Positions 17,206 to 25,846 are shown, counted from the first letter of the stretch. The stretch: DNA of 64,000 nucleotides from Microvirga sp. VF16 (GCF_016864375.1 NZ_CP069358.1:372001-436000), one strand, 5' to 3'. Notes: generated by a model from the letters alone, not told the origin. A program made the numbers and translations.

Positions 17206-18555
17206 ATGATCGTGCAATTCCAGGATATCACTGCCCGGCGCGAAGCCGAGGAGCGCCTCAGATACAACGCGACCCATGACGAACTGACCGGTCTCCTGAA
17301 TCGATCAGCCTTCGAGCAGAAGCTTGAAGAGGCGCTGGCGGAAAGCCGTGATACCGGCATCAAACATGCCTTGGCCTTTGTGGATCTCGACCGGCTGAAG
17401 ATCATCAACGATTCCGCCGGTCATGTCGCGGGCGATGCGCTGTTGCGAGGGGTGGCAGGGGCCTTGCCTAATTACCTGCGCGACGGCGATGTGATCGGCC
17501 GGCTCGGTGGCGATGAGTTTGGCATCATCCTGCTCGGATGTTCCCTTGATGATGCGACAGTGATCCTCGAGGAACTCAATACCGCGGCTAGTGCCATCCA
17601 GTTCCCCTGGGATGATCGCAGCTATAGCGTCGGCGCGAGCATCGGCGTGACCGAGATTACGCCGAGCTCCCGCTCCCCAAGCGCTGTCCTCGCTCAGGCG
17701 GATGTCGCCTGCCTGACCGCCAAAATGGCCGGGCGGAACCGGGTCAGCATCTACCGTCCTGAGCAGAGTGAAGCGGTTGATCGCCACCGCGAGATCGCGG
17801 TCGCTGCCGGGATCAAACTCGCCATAGAAGAGGGCCGGTTCCGGCTCTTTGCCCAAAGGATTGTCGCGTGCGCGAATCCGACCCAGGAACGCTATGAGAT
17901 CTTGGTGCGGATGCTAGACAGGGACGGGACGGTCATCCCGCCCTCCGTGTTTATCCCGGCGGCGGAACGATATGATCTCATTGGAGCCATTGACCGTTGG
18001 GTGGTAAGGGAGGCGCTGACTTTTCTTGGACGGGCAGGGGACTTTGACTCCCAGATCCACCTCAACCTGTCGGCAGCCTCGATCGGCGATGCGTCGTTCG
18101 CGGCTTACGTCCTCGAGGTTCTTGAAGATACCGGTGTCGCGCCAGAGATCCTCGCATTCGAAATCACGGAAACTGCCGTCGTCAGCAATATGGCCGTGGC
18201 AGCTACGACAGTCGGCAAGCTGCGGGAAATGGGATGCCAGATTGCGCTGGATGATTTCGGCGTAGGTCTGAGTTCGTTCAATTACCTGCGCCAGTTTCCG
18301 GTCGATATGGTCAAAATCGATGGCAGCTTCATTCACAACATGGCGACGAATGCGGTGGATCGCTACATCGTCAAATCCATTCACCAGATTGCCAAAGAAC
18401 TCGGCGCGCAGATGGTCGCTGAGTTCGTTGAAGATCAGGCAACCTTCGAGTTGGTCACGTCCATGGGGATCACCTTCGCCCAGGGCTATGCGATCCACAG
18501 GCCGGAGCCGTTCGATGAGATCATGGCAGATCACGAAATCCGGGCTGAGGCGTGA
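17206..18555 (+). CDS. 5'-truncated GGDEF-EAL cyclic-di-GMP protein
   Basis: The visible start ATG 17206 (MIVQFQDITARREAEERLRY) is the end of a PAS/PAC domain, and in-frame coding continues upstream to a stop at 17159, so the true start was lost. The GGDEF domain has an intact RLGGDEFGII (residues 99-108), so diguanylate cyclase activity is plausible. The EAL domain (about 195-445) has EIL in place of EAL and keeps NLS, FEITETA, DDFGVG, KIDGSFI and AEFVED blocks, so phosphodiesterase activity is uncertain. Without its sensor it may be unregulated or silent. The IS110 end lies just upstream. Confidence 0.85.
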   Translation: MIVQFQDITARREAEERLRYNATHDELTGLLNRSAFEQKLEEALAESRDTGIKHALAFVDLDRLKIINDSAGHVAGDALLRGVAGALPNYLRDGDVIGRLGGDEFGIILLGCSLDDATVILEELNTAASAIQFPWDDRSYSVGASIGVTEITPSSRSPSAVLAQADVACLTAKMAGRNRVSIYRPEQSEAVDRHREIAVAAGIKLAIEEGRFRLFAQRIVACANPTQERYEILVRMLDRDGTVIPPSVFIPAAERYDLIGAIDRWVVREALTFLGRAGDFDSQIHLNLSAASIGDASFAAYVLEVLEDTGVAPEILAFEITETAVVSNMAVAATTVGKLREMGCQIALDDFGVGLSSFNYLRQFPVDMVKIDGSFIHNMATNAVDRYIVKSIHQIAKELGAQMVAEFVEDQATFELVTSMGITFAQGYAIHRPEPFDEIMADHEIRAEA

Positions 18556-18652
18556 CGCCAGCGATCCACTACCTATTGGGCAAAGGTGAAGTTTTATTGG
18601 GTTATGTAAGGATGGCCCCGCGCCGGGTGGTCTAGGCTCAGGACCTATTAAT

Positions 18653-20479
18653 TTAAGCTGAGTTGTGATTCAGAGCCTCCGGTTGAGGAGGCTCTGAATG
18701 GGTGATCTGTTTCTGCTCAGTGAGCGCCAGATGGCGCGCATCTCGCCGCATTTCCCGTTGGCCCACGGCGTGCCGCGCGTGGATGACCGGCGGGTGGTCA
18801 GCGGGATCGTGTACGTGATCCGCAACGGCCTGCAGTGGAAGGACGCGCCCAAGGAGTACGGGCCGCACAAGACGCTCTAGATAGTCTGTACGCAACCGAC
18901 AAAACGGCTCGCGTTCACCGTTGGGGCCGGTTGGGAAGGCGTAGCGGATCTCCACCTCACCGTCAGTGACAACAACGCGATCAACGAGCAGCTCGAGAAG
19001 AGCCCGCTTGCGGTCGAAGTCGGCACTGGCCAATCCATCGCGAACGCGTCGGCAGAACTCTTCAGCATTATCCGCCAAGCGCGCCGTCTCATGCCGATCG
19101 CGTGCGTCAGCAAGGAGTTCCTGTTCTTGCCTCTCCAAAGCCCCCAAGCGGCCCTCGGTTTCCCGGCGCCGCCGCTCAAACTCGGCTAAGGGCACGACCC
19201 CGCCTAAGTAAGCCTCGGTCAGTCGTTCGATCTGCTGGGTCAGGCTCATCCGGCCGCGCCGCAGGTTCTCCCGCCGGGCCTGCCATTCCTGCGGCAGCCA
19301 ATGACCGCTGCGGGCTCGCTCCATGGCTTGCGCGATAACCTCTGGATGCTGCAGCACCTCACAAAGATCCTGCCAGACCAGCTCCTCCAGAGGCCTGGCC
19401 GGAATATAGCGCGCCGGGCAACGCTCACCAGGAACGAGCAGGCGCAGTTGGGTCTTCGTGCGGCACAGATAGTAATCATAAGCTGGCGGCAGCCGGCGGC
19501 CGGTGCAGGCACGCCGACAGCATCCGCAGCTGACAAGCCCGCGCAGAAGATACTGATGCACCCGGTTGTTACGTGGGGCCATCCGGCGATTATACACCAG
19601 CCGTGCGGCGGCCGCGTCAAACTGCTCCCGGCTGATGATGGCCGGAACAGAGGCCACCGCGATCCACTCCGCCACATCGGTAGGCCGGCGCGTTCCTTTT
19701 GAGTGGCCGACCGGGCGCAGCGCCGAGTATCGCGTTTGCGGAGGGCTGGTTCGCATGCGGTTGGCAAAGATCTGACCCGCATAGGCCGGATTGGTGAGCA
19801 AGCACCGCAAGGCCGAGGGGCTCCAAGTCATGCATCCCGTGGGCGAGGCAATGCCAAGTCGGGCCAGGCGCTGGATCAACGCGATCATGGTCGCGCCTTC
19901 GATGTACCAGGCGAAAAGATCGCGCACGACGGCGGCTTCGGCTTCGTCAATGCGCACGCCAGCCGGGTCTCGCGGGCGGTCGGGATCAAGACGGTAGCCG
20001 TAAGGTGGACGCGTCCACGGCAACAGCGTTCCCGCCTTGAGCCGCCGCAGCCGGCCGCGACGCATGCGCTCGGTAATCAGGGTTCGCTCGTACTCGGCCA
20101 CCGCGCCGCGGATCTGGAGGAGCAATTGATCATGCGGATCCTGGCTCATGGGCCGGTCAAGGAACTCGACCGTGGCACCATGCTTCTGAAGCTCCTCCAC
20201 CAGCAGAACCTGATGAACGTAGTTGCGAGCCAGGCGGTCCGGGCTTGTGATCAGGATGCGGTCGAGGCGGGCGCTTGCGACAGCATCGCGCAACCTATCG
20301 AGCCCAGGGCGTTGCAGGCTGGAGCCACTGTAGCCATCGTCGCGAAAGATGTACTCGGGGGCCAGATCTGTCCCTTGTGCGAGAGCGTAGGCTCGCAACC
20401 GTTCGATCTGCTGTTCAGTCGACTGACTTTGAACCTGGCGCTGGGTGGAGGCGCGGCCATAAGCGGCGAGGATTAGCAT
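18653..20479 (-). CDS. Large serine recombinase (LSR 2)
   Basis: ATG 20479 (MLILAAYGRASTQRQVQSQS) follows AGGAGA. It has a resolvase domain with the nucleophile in YGRASTQRQ and the helix SPDRLARNYVHQ, and a recombinase domain (PYGYRLDPDR, GIASPTGCMTWSPSALRCLL). A zinc ribbon (CGCCRRACTG ... YYLC) and a coiled coil follow. The frame crosses the left element end near 18879 (RLRTDYL) and continues for 75 codons through IS5 DNA before a stop at 18653, just as LSR 1 reads out of its element. It resembles LSR 1 in domain order but is clearly a different protein. Confidence 0.9.
   Translation of the reverse strand: MLILAAYGRASTQRQVQSQSTEQQIERLRAYALAQGTDLAPEYIFRDDGYSGSSLQRPGLDRLRDAVASARLDRILITSPDRLARNYVHQVLLVEELQKHGATVEFLDRPMSQDPHDQLLLQIRGAVAEYERTLITERMRRGRLRRLKAGTLLPWTRPPYGYRLDPDRPRDPAGVRIDEAEAAVVRDLFAWYIEGATMIALIQRLARLGIASPTGCMTWSPSALRCLLTNPAYAGQIFANRMRTSPPQTRYSALRPVGHSKGTRRPTDVAEWIAVASVPAIISREQFDAAAARLVYNRRMAPRNNRVHQYLLRGLVSCGCCRRACTGRRLPPAYDYYLCRTKTQLRLLVPGERCPARYIPARPLEELVWQDLCEVLQHPEVIAQAMERARSGHWLPQEWQARRENLRRGRMSLTQQIERLTEAYLGGVVPLAEFERRRRETEGRLGALERQEQELLADARDRHETARLADNAEEFCRRVRDGLASADFDRKRALLELLVDRVVVTDGEVEIRYAFPTGPNGEREPFCRLRTDYLERLVRPVLLGRVLPLQAVADHVHDPADHPPVIHARHAVGQREMRRDARHLALTEQKQITHSEPPQPEALNHNSA
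18698..18880 (+). pseudogene. IS5 (IS427 group) transposase, 5' fragment
   Basis: It starts MGDLFLLSERQMARISPHFP and runs to GPHKTL-stop, the usual N-terminus of IS427-group transposases. The stop is created by the LSR element. Joining after CTCTA (18879) to CAACAGG (20790) gives KTLYNRFMRW, the expected family sequence. Confidence 0.88.
18876..18903 (+). repeat. Left inverted repeat / half-site of LSR element 2
   Basis: It pairs with 20764-20791 at about 20 of 28 positions. The blocks TAGAT and CGACAAA are conserved. The dinucleotide TA lies at the same offset in both arms. Confidence 0.65.
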
Positions 20480-20787
20480 GGGGGCTCTCCTGTAGGGTCG
20501 CCTCGCCCCCGCCGCCGTCCGGGTCGGGTTCGGCCGGGCGTGCCGTTTCCAGGAGCAGCTGGAACGCACGGTCCCAACGCCGCTGCGCATCCGGGTGGTG
20601 GGCCCAGTGCCGTACGATCCTCCACGGTGGCTGGCGCATGATCTGCTCCCTGGGGGCGGGATGCCTCGGGAGCAGAACCCTGTTGGGCCGCACGTCGGCG
20701 GCAGGGGCTAAACGGAACCCGGCTCCATGTCAGAACCAAACGGCCAAGCCGGACGTAGCAGAATTTGTCGTTTGTGAATCTACCATC
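18878..20787. mobile_element. LSR mini-element 2 (about 1.91 kb) inserted in IS5
   Basis: The boundaries are set by a shared CTA (18877-18879 and 20787-20789) and by exact restoration of both the IS5 reading frame and its 834-bp length on removal. Contents are one LSR gene and a small ORF overlapping its start. The ends are imperfect inverted repeats, as in element 1. Confidence 0.8.
20415..20639 (-). CDS. Small ORF upstream of and overlapping LSR 2
   Basis: ATG 20639 (MRQPPWRIVRHWAHHPDAQR) follows GGGAGCAG. The product has 74 residues, basic at its start, with WDRAFQLLLETARP. It overlaps the first 65 bases of the LSR gene. Its position and the RA-aromatic-xxLL motif parallel the small ORF of element 1. 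A recombination directionality or accessory role is inferred only. Confidence 0.4.
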   Translation of the reverse strand: MRQPPWRIVRHWAHHPDAQRRWDRAFQLLLETARPAEPDPDGGGGEATLQESPHANPRRLWPRLHPAPGSKSVD

Positions 20788-20791
20788 TACA
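20764..20791 (-). repeat. Right inverted repeat / half-site of LSR element 2
   Basis: On the minus strand it begins TGTAGATGGT and ends ACGACAAA. It pairs with 18876-18903. Confidence 0.65.
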
Positions 20792-21365
20792 ACAGGTTCA
20801 TGCGCTGGAGTCGGCTGGGTGTCTTCGATCGGATCTTTGCCGCTCTGGCCGGTGAAGGTCCCAAACCAGAGCGGATCATGATCGACGCCACGCACCTGAA
20901 GGCGCACCGGACCGCGGCAAGCCTGCTCAAAAAGGGGATGTTCCCCGTCGTATCGGGCGCACCAAAGGCGGGCTGAACTCCAAGCTCCACGCCGTCTGCG
21001 ATGGCGCCGGCAAGCCGATCATCCTGCTCTTGTCCGAGGGGCAGATGAGTGATCATAAGGGCGCCCGGCTCATCCTGGAGGCGCTGCCGACCGGCGCAAC
21101 GCTGATTGCCGACCGGGGCTACGACAGCAACTGGTTCCGGGAGGCTCTTGCTGACAAAGGCATCACATCCTGCATTCCGCCAACCAAGAGCCGCAAGGTG
21201 CCGATTGCCTACGACAAAGCTCTGTATCGGCAGCGGCACAAGGTCGAGAACATGTTCGCCAAACTCAAGGACTGGCGCCGGATCGCCACCCGCTATGACC
21301 GCTGCGCCCACACCTTCTTCTCAGCCATCTGCATCGCAGCGGCCGTCGCCTTCTACCTCAATTAA
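20788..21365 (+). pseudogene. IS5 (IS427 group) transposase, 3' part
   Basis: It continues YNRFMRWSRLGVFDRIFAAL and IMIDATHLKAHRTAASLLKK (first catalytic Asp), then reaches a stop at 20976. The second frame, entered around the A5G4 run near 20930, gives GDVPRRIGRTKGGLNSK, ADRGYDSNW (second Asp) and KVENMFAKLKDWRRI (Glu), ending TAA 21365. The two-frame layout is normal for this group, which makes transposase by programmed frameshifting. The gene is dead because its 5' part is 1.9 kb away. Confidence 0.85.
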
Positions 21366-21468
21366 CGAGTCCTGAGCCTAGGCTTTCCTTAGTTATGACA
21401 TGAGCCTGTCATTGGCTGTCCATATTCAATAGGTTAGTGCTTGATCCCGTTCTAGAAGGCGGTTTCGC

Positions 21469-21651
21469 ATGTTGATGTGGAGTACAGTGGTTACTTTCCT
21501 CCTCTCGTTGATGGCCATCGGGCCGCTGCGGGCGAGTGCTCCCTCCTGGCTTCTGTCTGGTGCGGAGCTGGCCGCGGTGATCAGCATCTTTGCCCTGGTG
21601 TGCTTTCTTGAAAGCGGCGGCAACTCCGATCGCTCCAATCCCATGGCCTGA
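21469..21651 (+). CDS. Possible small membrane protein, 60 aa
   Basis: ATG 21469 opens a frame with two hydrophobic stretches (STVVTFLLSLMAIGPL and AELAAVISIFALVCFLE). The ribosome-binding site is weak (AAGGCGG). It could be a two-TM peptide, but it lies in an IS-flanked stretch and no relative is recognised. Confidence 0.3.
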   Translation: MLMWSTVVTFLLSLMAIGPLRASAPSWLLSGAELAAVISIFALVCFLESGGNSDRSNPMA

Positions 21652-21710
21652 GAAGTTTCGGTAAGGAACTCTGCCTAAGGTGCGGCTCCGTCCTCGATCG
21701 GAGACAGCCC

Positions 21711-22229
21711 ATGAGAAGCTTCCTGCTCGCCACGATCGGGGTTGTCCTGGCGTCCCCAACAGCGCTCGCCGATGGTCTGAGCCTCGCAGGCTCCCTCTGG
21801 CAATGTACCCGCGCCTCTGATCGGTCGCAGTTTGTCATCACCTTCTACCCAGGTGGCGGCGTCGGGGGAGGCGAGTTGGAGAATGATGAGGTCAGCCCTT
21901 ACATCTTCGATGCCTCCGAGACGAAACCGGGCGAATGGCCGGGCAGGTGGGAGCAGATGGGCCTGCGCTTTACCTGGTCGTTCCCCGATCAGAGCATCCG
22001 GATTGAAGGGAGCCTCTCAGGCCCCGGGCAGGCAAATGCGCGGCTTACTGGCACCGAGACTTCGTCGGTAGAGCGCTCAGCTGTCACCTGCACCGCCCTA
22101 TCCAAGCTGCCAAAGATCGGGGACGGGTTGGTCATTCCCAAGAACAACCATTTCATCGACTTGGATCAGGAAGATGGTGAGCTGAAGGTGCCAGCGGGCG
22201 TCTCGCTGCAGGCGCCAGGAGGTCGATAG
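21711..22229 (+). CDS. Hypothetical secreted protein, 172 aa
   Basis: It starts MRSFLLATIGVVLASPTALA, a clear Sec signal peptide with cleavage near residue 21. The mature part has two cysteines (WQCTRAS, VTCTALS) that could form a disulfide and a beta-rich composition (TFYPGGGVGGGELE, WEQMGLRFTWSF). Probably periplasmic. Family not recognised. It is convergent with the secreted protein gene at 22255. Confidence 0.65.
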   Translation: MRSFLLATIGVVLASPTALADGLSLAGSLWQCTRASDRSQFVITFYPGGGVGGGELENDEVSPYIFDASETKPGEWPGRWEQMGLRFTWSFPDQSIRIEGSLSGPGQANARLTGTETSSVERSAVTCTALSKLPKIGDGLVIPKNNHFIDLDQEDGELKVPAGVSLQAPGGR

Positions 22230-22254
22230 GAGTGATGGCTGCGGGGAGCAGAAA

Positions 22255-22761
22255 TTAGTCGCACACTTTGGTTCGGCGGACTGTGACATCACCAAAGGCG
22301 TCGATCCGCTTCGTCACGACAACGCGGCATTCCTCCACGGGCGCAGGGATGCCGACAACTCTCTCCCGGTATACAGTTGGAGGCACGAGCGGCTGCATAG
22401 AGACGATCGGGATATTCCGGGGAGGGACCAACGCGGGCCCCTCATACCCTTCGCTATACTCCAGAGGCACAATCGGCAGAGGCCGCTGTGGGACAAGACC
22501 CGGCCCTTCATAGCCGTCGACATAGCGGCGTTCGATCACGCGACGCTCAATGATCCTGTGCTCGACCGGCGGCGCGATATACGTCTCCTCGACCGCGAGC
22601 CGAGGCGGGACGGATGGGCGCTCCAGAACCGCTTCTTGATCCTCGAAATAGGGAGAGAGATCCGCAGCTACAGCGACCGCTGTACTCGCCAGAGTTGATC
22701 CGCCGAGCACCAATGCGACCAAACTCGCTTGCGCAACGTTGTTCAGACTAATCGCCTGCAT
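22255..22761 (-). CDS. Hypothetical exported protein with proline-rich repeats
   Basis: I chose ATG 22761 (MQAISLNNVAQASLVALVLG), which gives a signal peptide ending near AVAVAAD; the frame extends upstream without a better start. The mature 140 residues are rich in Pro, Val, Glu and Tyr, with a duplicated GYEGPxLVPxR unit (GYEGPGLVPQR, GYEGPALVPPR). It ends with ECRVVVTKRIDAFGDVTVRR and a terminal Cys pair. Such short exported proteins are common in Methylobacteriaceae and uncharacterised. Confidence 0.6.
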   Translation of the reverse strand: MQAISLNNVAQASLVALVLGGSTLASTAVAVAADLSPYFEDQEAVLERPSVPPRLAVEETYIAPPVEHRIIERRVIERRYVDGYEGPGLVPQRPLPIVPLEYSEGYEGPALVPPRNIPIVSMQPLVPPTVYRERVVGIPAPVEECRVVVTKRIDAFGDVTVRRTKVCD

Positions 22762-22974
22762 GTGAGTTCCTAATGCCCTTAAAAGGGAACGTCGGCTTAC
22801 GGTCAAGGTTCCGGCTTGGAGCATTCTGGCCCTCAAATCAGGCCGGCGGTGCGACCAAATATTCGTCCTGCGCAGCTTGCGAATTTTATATCAATCCTTA
22901 TATCAGTCTTACCCCAGCGGACAGTGTTGTGGACTTCGACAGCGGCCGCGGCGTGGTAAAGTCCGCGCTAGTGG

Positions 22975-24325
22975 TGGAAATTTGCTGACGCGCCGGGGGT
23001 TGGGATGAGGTGGTCATTGGGCGGACCGGCTATGGTGGAGTTGCTCGACTGCACCCCAGCTGAAGGAACCCCAATGACCGACGACAGACTACCACTGGCC
23101 GCGCTGATGGCGAAGGCCGACGATGGCGACTTTCTGCGCAGTGTCGCCGAAAGCGTGCTCCAGATCCTGATGGAAGCCGATGTCGAGGGCGTGATTGGTG
23201 CCGCCCGCTACGAGCGCAGTGGCGAGCGGGCCACCTACCGCAACGGCTATCGCGAGCGGGCGCTCGACACGCGCCTGGGCACCCTGAACCTCAAGATCCC
23301 CAAGCTGCGCACCGGAGCCTATTTTCCCGGCTTCCTGGAGCCGCGGCGCACGGTCGAGAAGGCGCTTGTGGCGGTGATCCAGGAGGCCTGGATTGCCGGC
23401 GTCAGCACCCGCCGGGTCGACGATCTGGTCCAGGCGATGGGCCTGAGCGGCATCTCGAAGTCCTCTGTGTCCAAGCTCTGCAAGGACATCGACGAGCGGG
23501 TGATGGGCTTCCTGCAGCGCCCGCTCACGGGAGAGTGGCCGTATCTATGGCTCGATGCCACGTACCTCAAAGTGCGGGAAGGCGGCCGCGTCGTCTCCGT
23601 GGCCGTCATAGTCGCTGTCGCCGTCACGACCGAGGGCCGGCGCGAGATCGTCGGGCTGCATATCGGTCCGAGCGAGGCGGAGATCTTCTGGACTGACTTC
23701 CTGCGCAATCTGGTCAAACGCGGGCTCACCGGCGTGAAGCTGGTGATCTCGGATGCGCATGAGGGCCTCAAGGCCGCCATCCGGCGGGTGCTGGGCGCCA
23801 CCTGGCAGAGGTGTCGGGTGCATTGGACCCGCAATGCGCTCGCCTATGTGCCGAAGGCCCACCAGACCATGGTGGCGGCTGGGCTGCGCCAGGCCCTCCA
23901 GCAGCCCGATCAGGTGGCGGCCCGGGCCAGCCTCTCGCATTTTGCCGACCAACTCCACAACCGCTGGCCCAAGCTCAAGGTCTTCGTCGACGACAGCATG
24001 GATGACGTGCTGGCCTATATGAGCTTCCCGGCCCAGCACCGGACGAAGCTGCATAGCACGAACCCTTTGGAGCGCTTGAACAAGGAGATCAAACGCCGGG
24101 CTGACGTGGTGGGCATCTTCCCGAATGAGGACAGCATTACCCGCCTGATCGGCGCGGTGTTGCTGGAAGCCAATGACGACTGGCAGCTCCAGCATCGTTA
24201 CATGCAGGTCGAAGGGATGACCGAACTCGCAACACCCATGATCAACCAGCAGGCTCTGGCAATCACCCCACAGGCGAACTGACCAATGGCCACCTCAAAC
24301 CGCACCCGAATTTACACTCATTGAC
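22975..24325. mobile_element. IS256-family insertion sequence
   Basis: Imperfect inverted ends share TGAGGTGG-Y-CATTGG (left near 23017, right near 24283) and, further out, a GTG-x-AAATT motif. The outer limits are approximate. The element carries one intact transposase and lies between the exported-protein gene and the broken WGR region. Confidence 0.65.
23074..24282 (+). CDS. IS256-family (Mutator-like) transposase
   Basis: ATG 23074 (MTDDRLPLAALMAKADDGDF) is preferred over an upstream in-frame ATG because it matches family starts. The 402-residue product has the typical ARYERSGERATYRNGYRERA block, the DDE residues in YLWLDATYLKVRE, VKLVISDAHEGLK and LHSTNPLERLNKEIKRR, and the CRVHWTRNAL motif. 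It is complete and likely active. Confidence 0.93.
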   Translation: MTDDRLPLAALMAKADDGDFLRSVAESVLQILMEADVEGVIGAARYERSGERATYRNGYRERALDTRLGTLNLKIPKLRTGAYFPGFLEPRRTVEKALVAVIQEAWIAGVSTRRVDDLVQAMGLSGISKSSVSKLCKDIDERVMGFLQRPLTGEWPYLWLDATYLKVREGGRVVSVAVIVAVAVTTEGRREIVGLHIGPSEAEIFWTDFLRNLVKRGLTGVKLVISDAHEGLKAAIRRVLGATWQRCRVHWTRNALAYVPKAHQTMVAAGLRQALQQPDQVAARASLSHFADQLHNRWPKLKVFVDDSMDDVLAYMSFPAQHRTKLHSTNPLERLNKEIKRRADVVGIFPNEDSITRLIGAVLLEANDDWQLQHRYMQVEGMTELATPMINQQALAITPQAN

Positions 24326-24403
24326 GGACGTGACCGGCGGCGTCACCGCCAGCGTCGATGTAGTCGTGTTAGGACGGATGTAATCCGATACGGCTTATTC
24401 CTG

Positions 24404-24493
24404 TGCTCGCCTGACGATGCGAGCGCCCGTCTGGTACCCTATCAGCCCAGGCCCGTAGTGCGCGAGGCGGAGGCGCGAAGGCACCCTGTCCGT
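24404..24493 (+). repeat. Dispersed repeat, copy 1 (about 90 bp)
   Basis: It shares most bases with 37044-37133 in the same orientation, including CTGACGATGCGAGCGCCC and CGTAGTGCGCGAGGC. The minus strand of both copies encodes a similar short peptide (LAHYGPGLIGYQTGARIVR here). Confidence 0.7.
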
Positions 24494-24633
24494 ACGCCCC
24501 GGAGCCTGGGCTTTTCCATTTTCTCTCAGACGCCGTTTTTCAGACCCCGATGCGCGGCGGCCCTGGCTCTACTGGTTTTCTTCTCGTATCGCAGCAACCA
24601 GCATTTCCGCCGCGACCACCTGGCGATCTGCGA

Positions 24634-24765
24634 TTCCCGATCAAGCACTACCTGGTGCTGCATCGGACAGACCCGGGGCAGGGGATCCGGCGCTTCTATA
24701 GCCTCATAATCGAGCGCGACCTCTTCGGGACCGTGCGGCTGGTGCGCAACTAGGGCGGGATCGGC
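24634..24765 (+). pseudogene. WGR-domain fragment with stop in the signature
   Basis: The frame reads PIKHYLVLHRTDPGQGIRRF, YSLIIERDLFGTVRLVRN, then TAG (24751-24753), then GGIGTNGR. The tryptophan codon of the WGR signature has become an amber stop. It is closely related to the fragment at 12834. No downstream domain remains. Confidence 0.65.
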
Positions 24766-24896
24766 ACCAACGGCCGCGGAGCGTATTCGAGGCCAGTCTC
24801 GGCCCCTTCCTTCGCTTATTCAGCAAAACGGCCCATGGATGGCCACCTGGCGGCCGAGCCTATACTCGCGAATATTGCCGCTGGAGCCGAGCATTT

Positions 24897-25493
24897 TCAG
24901 CCAATAGGACCAAGGTCGAGTGGTCGGTTCTCCGTCATCGGATCGTCCATAATCTCCCGATCCTCGCGGGAGCTCTCAATCACAACGCGGAGCCGGCGTT
25001 TCGCCTCGGAGCGGGAGATCGTCTTGTGGTCAGAACCGAACAATCGAACGGATTTCTCTACGGCTTCTTGTGAAGCGAGCTTTTCCGGGTACATGGCGAA
25101 GTACCAGACCTGAAAGACTTGAGCCTCAAGGGGAAGAGATGTCGAGGCTCGCGCATAATCGTACCATCCGACAAAGAGAGTATGGTCGTTTACCTCGTCG
25201 CTAAAACTCGCGAGGAGTTCCTCATCCTGCCGGTCGAAACCGGATTGAGACGTCGCGTGCTTGAACGCATTCCAGTACTGGTTTCGGACCCTGCGTATTT
25301 TCTTCGTATCGAGGTCCGGCTGGTGCTTCCGCGCGTGATCGAAGAACGACGTCTGTCTTGCTTTTAGAGTTAAGTGTTCGGCGATTTCGCCACCGCCGCA
25401 GGCGAGGCAGTGAACGGAGACGCTGTCTTGGTCGTCGATGAATAGCGCCAGGGCCTTGCCGAGTTGCCGGCGCGCAATTTCAGCCTTGTCCAT
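24897..25493 (-). CDS. Hypothetical protein, 198 aa
   Basis: ATG 25493 (MDKAEIARRQLGKALALFID) follows AGAGG at good spacing; the frame extends upstream but without a start signal. The protein looks soluble and mainly helical, with VSVHCLACGGGEIAEHLT and IRRVRNQYWNAFKHATSQSG blocks. I believe similar proteins occur as conserved hypotheticals in Bradyrhizobium and relatives. No catalytic motif was recognised. Neighbours give no clue. Confidence 0.65.
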   Translation of the reverse strand: MDKAEIARRQLGKALALFIDDQDSVSVHCLACGGGEIAEHLTLKARQTSFFDHARKHQPDLDTKKIRRVRNQYWNAFKHATSQSGFDRQDEELLASFSDEVNDHTLFVGWYDYARASTSLPLEAQVFQVWYFAMYPEKLASQEAVEKSVRLFGSDHKTISRSEAKRRLRVVIESSREDREIMDDPMTENRPLDLGPIG

Positions 25494-25572
25494 CCCATAA
25501 CCTCTATTTCTCTGCCCTGCCCGAGGGAATTTAAGTCCCTTGCGACTACCGGGATCGTGACGCCCGTATTCA

Positions 25573-25743
25573 TCAAACGCCTGAAATTTCCTCATCAATC
25601 TCTGGTTTCCAGCGCAGGCGATCGATCCCGAGGGCAAAGAAGAGCGCCACCTCGAAGGAATCCTGGAGCAGGTAGGTCATCAGGGTTATTTCGAGAGTGC
25701 GTCCGTTGCGGGTCTCGCGCAACCAGGTTTGGCCGTTGCGCAT
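25573..25743 (-). CDS. Possible small protein, 56 aa
   Basis: ATG 25743 opens MRNGQTWLRETRNGRTLEIT, then a hydrophobic helix-like LMTYLLQDSFEVALFFALGI. In-frame residues upstream (GSGHRIEYF) suggest it may be the end of a longer, truncated gene. It lies just upstream of, and on the same strand as, the gene at 24897. The opposite strand is also open here, so the call is tentative. Confidence 0.3.
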   Translation of the reverse strand: MRNGQTWLRETRNGRTLEITLMTYLLQDSFEVALFFALGIDRLRWKPEIDEEISGV

Positions 25744-25846
25744 GAAGTACTCAATCCGGTGGCCGGATCCATTCGGTTACTTGGAATATAGTATCCATCA
25801 AGCGCCTCCGATTATGACCCTGGGCCACCTTCGGACCCAGGGCGCT

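Larger units (their letters stand above)
18635..21378. mobile_element. IS5-family (IS427 group) element interrupted by an LSR element
   Basis: The terminal inverted repeats begin GGCTCAGGAC on both sides (18635 rightward, 21378 leftward) and are flanked by TA. Without the 1910-bp inserted LSR element the IS is 834 bp, a normal length for this group. The transposase gene is split at 18879/20788. Confidence 0.88.

Noticed and set aside
19703..20476. Plus-strand frame of 257 codons
   Set aside because: Antisense to the LSR 2 gene, which has full recombinase motifs.
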